64,000 nucleotides of DNA from Anaerobacillus alkaliphilus (GTDB lineage Bacteria; Bacillota; Bacilli; Bacillales; Anaerobacillaceae), in NCBI RefSeq assembly GCF_004116265.1, contig NZ_QOUX01000032.1, positions 62,001-126,000 of the forward strand, in the 5' to 3' direction. The translations under genes and the position numbers were made by a program. This document shows, in pieces, positions 1 through 7,114 of this stretch; position 1 is the first letter of the stretch; each line of letters begins with the position of its first letter. Below the pieces are notes generated by a model. The model worked only from the letters and a program-made list of their open reading frames with translations. It was not told the origin of the DNA and searched no databases.

Positions 1-413
1 CAGATATACTTGTTATTGATGAGGCACTTTCAGTAGGTGACCAAACTTTCAATTCGAAATGTATAGAAAAAATGAATGAATTTAAAGCATCAGGAAAAAC
101 CATTTTTTTTATAAGCCACTCGTTATCACAGGTTCGTTCATTTACAGATCGAGTTCTTTGGCTACATTATGGAGAAGTAAGGGAGTTTGGCAAAACAGCT
201 GAGGTTCTAACTAACTACCAAACGTTTATTGAATGGTATAACAAACTAGGGGATCTGGAGAAACTCGAGCATAAAAATCATGCACATGAAAGGCAATTTA
301 TTGAACATCAACGTGTTTTCCAAAAGAGAATGAACTTTTCTACTTTCATACCAGTATTAATTCTAATGGTTTCTGCTATTTTTACTGGGCTATTCATGTT
401 TCTATTGTCTTAA
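1..413 (+). CDS. tagH: Teichoic acid export ABC transporter ATPase, C-terminal part (TagH-like)
   Basis: Partial gene; the reading frame is open from base 3 to the TAA at 411-413, so the start lies off the window. The visible part opens with a Walker B segment (ILVIDEALSVGD) and the switch His region (FFISHSLSQVR), followed by a short charged linker and one C-terminal hydrophobic segment (about the last 22 residues). This is the TagH arrangement: an ATPase subunit exporting wall teichoic acid with its TagG permease. The C-terminal extension is much shorter than in B. subtilis TagH. The Walker A motif and the permease gene would lie to the left, unseen. A related polysaccharide-export ATPase is the alternative. 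Confidence 0.8.
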   Translation, partial: DILVIDEALSVGDQTFNSKCIEKMNEFKASGKTIFFISHSLSQVRSFTDRVLWLHYGEVREFGKTAEVLTNYQTFIEWYNKLGDLEKLEHKNHAHERQFIEHQRVFQKRMNFSTFIPVLILMVSAIFTGLFMFLLS

Positions 414-416
414 CTA

Positions 417-455
417 GTACCTTGTTTATCACTTGATAAACAAGGTACTTTTTTA
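417..455 (+). terminator. Rho-independent terminator after tagH-like gene
   Basis: A 15-bp perfect stem (417-431 with 434-448) with a 2-nt loop is followed by a run of T (449-455). Confidence 0.9.
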
Positions 456-610
456 CTATGAGTAATTAACTATATTATTGCTATTTTCACTAATTCAACC
501 ATAGAAAAGGTTGCATTCACATACTTTTCAAACTTTCACACAAAAATACACAGTTCACCTTTTGTTCACCATTATTTTTTACATTGTTAGAGTATAGTTA
601 GTTTGTAAGT

Positions 611-656
611 AGTTGCTAACTAGAGTTTTTACATAGTTTAGTAGCTGAACGGGAGG
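611..656 (+). promoter_or_regulatory. Leader hairpin next to the first cytochrome RBS
   Basis: Bases 611-622 (AGTTGCTAACTA) can pair with 634-646 over about 12 bp with one bulge. The Shine-Dalgarno GGGAGG (651-656) follows four bases later, and the start codon is at 667. The hairpin is seen in the sequence; a role in translation or mRNA stability is inference. Confidence 0.4.
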
Positions 657-666
657 CGAAAAAGCG

Positions 667-1911
667 ATGGATAATGATGAAAAACTATCTGAGAGTCAAA
701 GAGTTGGATTTGTGAGAAGATTGTGGATCCGTTTTAAAGAAATTAACTGGAAGGATCCCATAAATAAATGGAAGTTTTTATTTTTCCTAATCGTTACTTT
801 CTTTGGAATTGCCTTTTCGACGTATGGTGTGTTAGCAGTAACCTCCACCCAAACTTTTTGCAACAGCTGTCATGAGATGGCTCCAGAAAATGTTACACAT
901 TTATCTACATCACACAGCGAAGTGAAATGTACGAAGTGTCATATAGAGCCAGGTCTCCCACAAACAATAAAAGGGAAAGTCATGGCACTAAAAGAGGTAT
1001 ACCGTCATGTGACTAGAACTCAGCCAAATCCTATTGCTGTGACACATACTGTCAACGATGTTGTTTGTTTAAGATGCCACTCTGAAAATCGGGATGTCAC
1101 TCCGAACGGAGATTTAATCGTTGCCCACCAAAAACACATCCATAAAGAAATAGCCTGTGTAACTTGTCACAGTGGTGTAGCTCATGCTAAAACGGTTGAA
1201 CGTGGCTTAAACACCCATGATCTTTACGATTACTGGGTGATGGATAACGCAAAAGCGTTGGTTACTAGTAAATATATTAACCCAAACATGGGGACATGTA
1301 TTGACTGTCACGAGAAATACAATCAAGGGTTAGAGCCTTGGCGAGATAAAAATTATGCGTTAACAATACCACCGAATAAATTAGACGAAACATATGAAAC
1401 TGTTCCTTCCAACGTGGTCCTCCGTGAGGTTAGTTCGCAAATTACGGATGTCGAGGTTTCGATGGAATGTGCGACATGTCATTCTGATATTGATACACCA
1501 AAAGATCATAATTATATAAATTGGAATAACAACCACGGAAAAACGGCATTGACAGAGTTAAATAAATGCGTAACTTGTCATGAAGAAGACAAATGGGTTA
1601 GAAGAGTTCAGCCACAAACAATGGAAGAATTACTAAAGGAAAATGGGCCTCATTTAGATTTCTACGTTCCAGATATATTTGTAGTTAAAAGTGAATCAAG
1701 AAAATTAGTATTTTGTTACACATGTCACAGTGAGCGACCTGAAGGGCATAAAACTAGCGATGAATGGCTTACAGGACATGCGAAATTCGCAGAAACTGAA
1801 GAACAAAAAAGAGAATGTTTTGTATGTCATGATACAGAAAAAGAAGAGAAACTAACGGCTCCAACGGATGTCTATTGTGAATATTGTCATCGGACTGGAT
1901 TGAAAAAATAA
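667..1911 (+). CDS. NapC/NirT-type membrane-anchored decaheme cytochrome c
   Basis: 414 residues. An N-terminal cytoplasmic stretch and one transmembrane anchor (about residues 37-58) precede an exterior domain with ten CXXCH haem-binding motifs: CNSCH, CTKCH, CLRCH, CVTCH, CIDCH, CATCH, CVTCH, CYTCH, CFVCH and CEYCH. The first two, with the following HEM and HIEPG residues, have the NapC/NirT pattern, a family that usually takes electrons from menaquinol and passes them to soluble cytochromes. NapC itself has four haems, so this is an enlarged form. SD GGGAGG lies 10 nt before the ATG. It heads a same-strand cytochrome cluster. The terminal electron acceptor is not shown by the sequence. Confidence 0.88.
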   Translation: MDNDEKLSESQRVGFVRRLWIRFKEINWKDPINKWKFLFFLIVTFFGIAFSTYGVLAVTSTQTFCNSCHEMAPENVTHLSTSHSEVKCTKCHIEPGLPQTIKGKVMALKEVYRHVTRTQPNPIAVTHTVNDVVCLRCHSENRDVTPNGDLIVAHQKHIHKEIACVTCHSGVAHAKTVERGLNTHDLYDYWVMDNAKALVTSKYINPNMGTCIDCHEKYNQGLEPWRDKNYALTIPPNKLDETYETVPSNVVLREVSSQITDVEVSMECATCHSDIDTPKDHNYINWNNNHGKTALTELNKCVTCHEEDKWVRRVQPQTMEELLKENGPHLDFYVPDIFVVKSESRKLVFCYTCHSERPEGHKTSDEWLTGHAKFAETEEQKRECFVCHDTEKEEKLTAPTDVYCEYCHRTGLKK

Positions 1912-1941
1912 CGTAGTAGTTTTGAAGTGAGGTGGGAGAGC

Positions 1942-3132
1942 ATGGATGATCACAGAAATGAAGAAAACCAACTGACGAATGAAAATAAGTATTGGAAGAG
2001 CCTAAAAAGGGTAAAAATAGCGACACTTTTAATAGCTGGAATCATTGTTCTTGCATTATCTTTAAACTTTGGTGTTCATGCGACTTCTACTTCACAATTT
2101 TGTTCAAGTTGTCACATGATGACCCCACAAGCTCTGACTTGGGAAGTGTCATCCCATAGCTCAGTTGAATGTAAAGATTGTCATGTGGCTCCTGGTATTG
2201 AAAATTTAGTAGATGCCAAGGTTGGCGGTCTCCGTGAATTGTATCACACTGTAACTGACAGTTATGTTGCGCCAATTCGAATGCCGAGTTTAATCCCTGA
2301 TGAATCTTGCTTACGGTGTCACAATATGAGGACTAGAGATGTTTCCGCATCAGGAGATATTCTAATTGATCATCAAATCCATCAGGAAAAAGAAATAAAA
2401 TGTGTGACCTGTCATGACGGTGTTGCCCACGGAAAGATTTCAGAAAAAAGGGTAACGTACAAAAGTGATTACGATCGTTGGAATACGAAGGTTGCTGAAA
2501 GATTTATGGCCGATAAGAAATATCAGCGTCCTAATATGGAAAAATGTATGGATTGTCATGAACTTCGTAATGCACCTTTAACCTGTGAGACGTGTCACTC
2601 AACAGAAATGCTTCCCGACGACCATCGCGAAGAACGGTTTAAAAAGGGGGAACACGGTTTAACGGCTTCGGAAAATCTGATGTATTGTGAGAGCTGTCAC
2701 TCTTATATGTCAAAGAAAGTGATAAAGGAATTTCAAGAAAAGACTCACTATGAGAAGTATACTCAGCAAGATGCTAATGAAAAGAAGTTGACTGTTAAAC
2801 AGTATGCTAAAACAAATACGTTTTGTATTGATTGTCATAGTGAGCGACCAACGAGTCATAAGAGCGCAACGTTTTTTTTGAAACATGGGAATAATGCCAA
2901 CAAAGAGAGTGAAAATTGTTTTACATGTCATGATAATAGTAAATTTTCCGAATCGCCAGTGACTAAAGTGACTTGTGCTACGTGCCATCCAAGCAGTCAC
3001 CAACGTGAATGGAAGGGAAAACATCCAATTCCAATTTCGAATACACAAAAATTCGATGAAACCTGCTTGAGTTGTCATGTAGAAACTACTTGTACAAAAT
3101 GCCACACATATGGGAATAGAACCGAAGAATAA
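1942..3132 (+). CDS. NapC/NirT-type membrane-anchored dodecaheme cytochrome c
   Basis: 396 residues from the ATG at 1942, chosen because SD GAGGTGGG sits 5-6 nt upstream; an in-frame GTG at 1927 lies before that SD. One transmembrane segment (about residues 27-48) is followed by twelve CXXCH motifs, from CSSCH near the anchor to CTKCH at the end. The beginning resembles the preceding 10-haem protein (CSSCHMM, CKDCHVAPG, CLRCH, CVTCHDGVAHG), so the two probably arose by duplication and then gained or lost haem modules. It starts 30 nt after the first cytochrome. A role as quinol-linked electron carrier on the outer membrane face is inferred from the family. Confidence 0.87.
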   Translation: MDDHRNEENQLTNENKYWKSLKRVKIATLLIAGIIVLALSLNFGVHATSTSQFCSSCHMMTPQALTWEVSSHSSVECKDCHVAPGIENLVDAKVGGLRELYHTVTDSYVAPIRMPSLIPDESCLRCHNMRTRDVSASGDILIDHQIHQEKEIKCVTCHDGVAHGKISEKRVTYKSDYDRWNTKVAERFMADKKYQRPNMEKCMDCHELRNAPLTCETCHSTEMLPDDHREERFKKGEHGLTASENLMYCESCHSYMSKKVIKEFQEKTHYEKYTQQDANEKKLTVKQYAKTNTFCIDCHSERPTSHKSATFFLKHGNNANKESENCFTCHDNSKFSESPVTKVTCATCHPSSHQREWKGKHPIPISNTQKFDETCLSCHVETTCTKCHTYGNRTEE

Positions 3133-3146
3133 AGGAGGGGTCTAAG

Positions 3147-3920
3147 ATGGAACCGAACAAAGAAAAACCAAAAAGTTTAGCGAAACAAATGGAGGAAGAG
3201 CTAAATCAAGCATATTTGAGAGAAAAGGGTGAACGTCGTAATGCTTCTCGTGAAGAGGAATTAACAGTTTTTAAATCAAAAAAGAAATTCACCAAAATCC
3301 AAAGCATTGTCCTTCTAACTATTACCTTATTTTTTAGTACTGGTGGAGGATTTGCATTAGGACATTTTCACTTTTGGAATAGTGCAGAGATGAAAAGAGT
3401 TAACGAACAGCTTGAGTATTATCAAGAACGGGTGAGAATAAATCCTAGTAATCTAGAAGATCGAATCGTTCTAGGCTACACACATTATTTAAAGGGGAAT
3501 AACAACCACGCAGTAAACGAATTTAAATTTGTGCTTCAACAAGATGATCAATACTATGATGCTTACTACAACCTAGGTTTAGTCTATTTAGAAGAGAAGA
3601 AATACTATGAAGCCTTATCGATGTTCAACAAAACGGTAGAGATTGCACCAAGAGATTTTAAAGGGCATGTCCAAAAGGGAATTGCATATCGTCATTTAAA
3701 TATGTATGAAGAGGCGATCAGTTCTTTAATAGAAGCAACAAAACTTGCTCCCGCCAATGCAGATATAATCTATCAAATTGGTCTAGTAGCAGAAGAGCAA
3801 GGAGATTATGAGAATGCGATAGAGATCTATAAGAATGCGCTTCAATACGATCCGCTTTTTACCTACGCATTAGATGGATTAGAGCGTTTGGAAAAAATGA
3901 ATGTAAAGGTAGGTGAGTAG
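3147..3920 (+). CDS. Membrane-anchored tetratricopeptide repeat protein
   Basis: 257 residues. A charged cytoplasmic N-terminus and one transmembrane segment (about residues 50-72) are followed by an exterior helical domain. It holds at least four TPR units (for example YYDAYYNLGLVYLEEKKYYE and the next units at roughly residues 135-250). SD AAAGGAGGGG precedes the ATG. It lies 14 nt after the 12-haem gene and 2 nt before the NHL gene, so it is almost surely cotranscribed. TPR proteins such as NrfG help haem attachment or cytochrome assembly in other bacteria; a scaffold or assembly role here is inferred from position only. Confidence 0.82.
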   Translation: MEPNKEKPKSLAKQMEEELNQAYLREKGERRNASREEELTVFKSKKKFTKIQSIVLLTITLFFSTGGGFALGHFHFWNSAEMKRVNEQLEYYQERVRINPSNLEDRIVLGYTHYLKGNNNHAVNEFKFVLQQDDQYYDAYYNLGLVYLEEKKYYEALSMFNKTVEIAPRDFKGHVQKGIAYRHLNMYEEAISSLIEATKLAPANADIIYQIGLVAEEQGDYENAIEIYKNALQYDPLFTYALDGLERLEKMNVKVGE

Positions 3921-3922
3921 AG

Positions 3923-4894
3923 ATGACTAGGCTTAAAGTATACATCGGTATGGCTATTATTGTATTAGTAAATACCGTTGTATTTGGATTATTATTTACG
4001 AACCAATCACAAGCATTGCCTTCAGGAATCCAAGGCTTTAATAGCGATAGTGCAGAAGCGAAATTTATTAACCATATGTATGGTGATTTTGCATTAAATC
4101 TTGAAAAGCCAATGGATTTGATGAAAACGAATGAATTTATGTACGTTTCGGATACGAATAACAATAGAGTTCAAGTGTTTGATTTAGCTGGAGAATTTCT
4201 TTTTACGTTTGGAGAAGAAGGAAGTGAGCCGGGTCAGTTTCATTTTCCATACGGAATAGCAGGCGATAATAAAGGTCAAGTATACGTAGCTGATATGTAT
4301 AATGGTGTCATTTCTATTCACAATGCCAAGGGTGAGTTTATTGACTACTTTGCTCAAGAATTAACCAAAAACGACGTAATCAGTTCACCGGCAGGGTTAA
4401 GAATTATTAAGGATCTCGTTTATGTTACTGATATCCAAACTAGTAGAGTATTTGTTTTAGATTTAGAAGGAAATTTGTTACTAACGATTGGTGAGCAAGG
4501 TGAGGATTTCGGGCAATTTATTGCACCTAATGCAGTTACTGCTGATGCAGAAGGTAACATTTATGTTGTTGATACAGGAAATCAAAGAGTGCAGGTGTTT
4601 GACGCTGCAGGAAATTTCATATCAACGTTTAACGGCTACCCAGTTGGGACAGGAGAGTCACTGTTTGTTAACCCACGAGGTATTGGGATTGACTCTAAAG
4701 GAACGATCTTTGTCGTTAGTAATCTTACTCACATTGTTCATCGGTTTGATAAAGAAGGAAACCATCTTTCTCAATTTGGAGGAATGGGAGATGGCCCTGG
4801 TGACTTGTATCTGCCAAACGGATTATTTATTGATGAGAAAGATACAATTTATGTAACAGATACGTTAAATCAAAGAATTTCCATTTTTAAATAG
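3923..4894 (+). CDS. Exported NHL-repeat six-bladed beta-propeller protein
   Basis: 323 residues. An N-terminal hydrophobic segment (about residues 8-28, ending in a possible cleavage site near SQA) leads into about six NHL repeats. Typical signatures are YVSDTNNNRVQVFD, YVADMYNG, YVVDTGNQRVQVFD and YVTDTLNQRISIF, which together fill one six-bladed propeller. No haem motif is present. The gene starts 2 nt after the TPR gene. NHL propellers are repeatedly found beside multiheme cytochrome genes in metal-reducing bacteria, where they are thought to bind partner proteins; that role is inference here. Confidence 0.85.
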   Translation: MTRLKVYIGMAIIVLVNTVVFGLLFTNQSQALPSGIQGFNSDSAEAKFINHMYGDFALNLEKPMDLMKTNEFMYVSDTNNNRVQVFDLAGEFLFTFGEEGSEPGQFHFPYGIAGDNKGQVYVADMYNGVISIHNAKGEFIDYFAQELTKNDVISSPAGLRIIKDLVYVTDIQTSRVFVLDLEGNLLLTIGEQGEDFGQFIAPNAVTADAEGNIYVVDTGNQRVQVFDAAGNFISTFNGYPVGTGESLFVNPRGIGIDSKGTIFVVSNLTHIVHRFDKEGNHLSQFGGMGDGPGDLYLPNGLFIDEKDTIYVTDTLNQRISIFK

Positions 4895-4983
4895 AAAAGA
4901 CAAACTTATTTAAGGGGGTGGTGTCCGGCCGAGGGGGAACTCATTTGATAGAGATAGAATTTAGAAACGGGGAGGGAAAATCT

Positions 4984-6906
4984 ATGAAGAAGCTTAGTCT
5001 TAGTCTAATGTTTGCGTTTGCAATCCTAGGCATTCTGGCAACTTCAGCCTTTGCAAACGGGACTGTTAATCCAACTGGTGGCCATAACGAGATTATTGAT
5101 CCAGCAGGGGATGTAGGAAGATTAAATCCTAATGCAAATGGTACTGGTTCAGGAATTAACAATCCAAATGCATTCAGAGATGTCATTAAGTCGCAAGGTA
5201 TGATTGATAACCATGGGCAACTAGGTGATCAAAAAACACATACTTCTTACCAAAATAACACAAACTCTTGTGCGAGCTGTCACCAAACACATACAGCGAA
5301 GGCAAGAAACTTACTTTTTGCAGACAGTTCGTATCAAACTTGTTCTGCTTGTCATGACGGTACTTTAGGATTTTATAACGTTTTTGCTAACGGTTCAAAA
5401 GCAGGAACTGCAGGTACATTTGGAGGAACACATTCAGGTAACATGAGTGTTCACTTAGCGAATGGTGCGGTGAAAATTAAAGCGGCACCAGGTGGAAACG
5501 CAAATGGTACTGGTTCATGGGATGGACAATTTACTTGTGCCAGTTGCCATGCGCCACACGGTTCTTATAGTGATCGATTATTACACTACAATCCAAATAA
5601 CATGGGTTTAACTACACCTGATCAAGGTGGTATTTTAGCTTCAAGAATTGATGTAGTTGATTTTGCAAATCTAAACGGAGGTGTTTCAGTTTCTTCGGAT
5701 AAATTCAGAGCAGTACGAGGAACTAAGACACAACATGCGTTATCGGGGACTGCTTATGAGAGCATTCCGGCAAATGCAGTAATTATTATGGTTTATGAGA
5801 AAAATGCTGGTAGTACTGCTTATACTAAAACAACAAACCCGTGGTTGTATGGTTATACTACAACTGCTAATGGACGAGATTATTATTCAAGACTATTTAC
5901 AGTTACAAAAAACGAAATTGATACAATTATTAACTGGAGTCAAGGATTTGGAACAATCCGTAACTTTAATGCAGCTCAAAACTTTACAAATGCAGTCATT
6001 GATCAAAATGATTACTTAAATGGATCAGGTATTGTTTCGTTTAAGTATGATAAAGGGTTAGTTTATGCATATCCAAAAACCAATGCTGACGGTACAGTTG
6101 ATACAAGAGGTGTAGATCTACTAAATAATGCAAAGAGTGGTCATATCGGTCGTGCCTATGCAGTGAAGCTTGATCTTCAACCAGTTCCAGGAGCATTGTC
6201 AAATGTTGTTACTAAGCACAATGTTTCAGCTTTATGGGGATCAGGTGGAAGTGGTGTAGCGGTATCACAATGGTGCACAACTTGTCATACAGACTACTTA
6301 TATTCTTCAAGTGGCGGAAGCACAATCAGCGGATCTAGAACAAGTCTTCATGGCAACTATAATGGCCAAGAGTATTTTGGGCACACGACAAGTAGCGCGG
6401 GTTACACTTGCTTACGCTGTCACTACGCACATGGTACTGATGTGGAAATTATGATTGATGCCAATGGTGACAATATCCGTGATTTACAAAAATCGGTCGA
6501 TCTAGGTGGAAAAGGGTGGACTCGTGAAATAGCTGTTGCATACATGAAAGATAAAAATCCTTCATCAGCATTGAAGAAAGCTACCAACATGACTGGATGC
6601 TGGGCTTGTCATAACAGCTCTAAGGCTGGTTCATTAAAGAATACAAACCGTGACCCACAACATCCGAATGGTATGATGCCTGATCCGTCTACAAAGAACG
6701 AACAGCAGCCAATTGCACTTGGGAAAGTAACATTTTCTACGGCAGTAAACTTCCGTACGGAACCGAGTATGAGTGCACCTTTGATAGGAACAATTGCTCC
6801 AAATACATTTGTAGATATCTATGGTGAAAGTGATGAGACGTTTTATCTAATTTATCATAATAATACTTTGGGTTATGTAGCGAAGCATGCAATTACGAAA
6901 CAATAA
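4984..6906 (+). CDS. Secreted hexaheme cytochrome with C-terminal SH3-like domain
   Basis: 640 residues from the ATG at 4984, which has SD GGGGAGGG and begins a clear signal peptide (MKKLSLSLMFAFAILGILA, cleaved near SAFA). An in-frame GTG at 4918 would put 22 unlikely residues in front. Six CXXCH motifs run from about residue 96 to 543: CASCH, CSACH, CASCH, CTTCH, CLRCH and CWACH. The first pair fits the doubled-CXXCH family. A roughly 150-residue stretch without haem lies between the third and fourth motifs. About 17 other His residues could supply bis-His ligation. The last 60 residues resemble a bacterial SH3 domain, which often binds cell wall. Secreted, possibly wall-bound electron carrier. 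Confidence 0.85.
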   Translation: MKKLSLSLMFAFAILGILATSAFANGTVNPTGGHNEIIDPAGDVGRLNPNANGTGSGINNPNAFRDVIKSQGMIDNHGQLGDQKTHTSYQNNTNSCASCHQTHTAKARNLLFADSSYQTCSACHDGTLGFYNVFANGSKAGTAGTFGGTHSGNMSVHLANGAVKIKAAPGGNANGTGSWDGQFTCASCHAPHGSYSDRLLHYNPNNMGLTTPDQGGILASRIDVVDFANLNGGVSVSSDKFRAVRGTKTQHALSGTAYESIPANAVIIMVYEKNAGSTAYTKTTNPWLYGYTTTANGRDYYSRLFTVTKNEIDTIINWSQGFGTIRNFNAAQNFTNAVIDQNDYLNGSGIVSFKYDKGLVYAYPKTNADGTVDTRGVDLLNNAKSGHIGRAYAVKLDLQPVPGALSNVVTKHNVSALWGSGGSGVAVSQWCTTCHTDYLYSSSGGSTISGSRTSLHGNYNGQEYFGHTTSSAGYTCLRCHYAHGTDVEIMIDANGDNIRDLQKSVDLGGKGWTREIAVAYMKDKNPSSALKKATNMTGCWACHNSSKAGSLKNTNRDPQHPNGMMPDPSTKNEQQPIALGKVTFSTAVNFRTEPSMSAPLIGTIAPNTFVDIYGESDETFYLIYHNNTLGYVAKHAITKQ

Positions 6907-6954
6907 GATACTACCAAATAGCTGCAACTAAATGGTAGTAAAAAGGTAAACCCA

Positions 6955-6990
6955 GACTAAAGGGTGAATAAGTTAGTTCATCCTTTAGTC
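6955..6990 (+). terminator. Strong hairpin after hexaheme gene
   Basis: GACTAAAGG and CCTTTAGTC form a long stem extended by TGAA/TTCA, with an 8-nt loop. No T-run follows directly, so it may stabilise or attenuate rather than end transcription before the next cytochrome gene. Confidence 0.5.
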
Positions 6991-7114
6991 GCTCTATTAC
7001 TAAGGATAATTGAGAATGAACAGTCATGCAGTGAACAATGTCACAGATGTAAGAAAAATCAATAGGGTGTTAATGAATTAGTTTGATATTCATTACATTA
7101 AAGGGTGATTATGA

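Noticed and set aside
2710-3105. Minus-strand open frame of 131 codons inside the 12-haem gene
   Set aside because: Opposite strand of strong CXXCH coding sequence, with no RBS or recognised domain.
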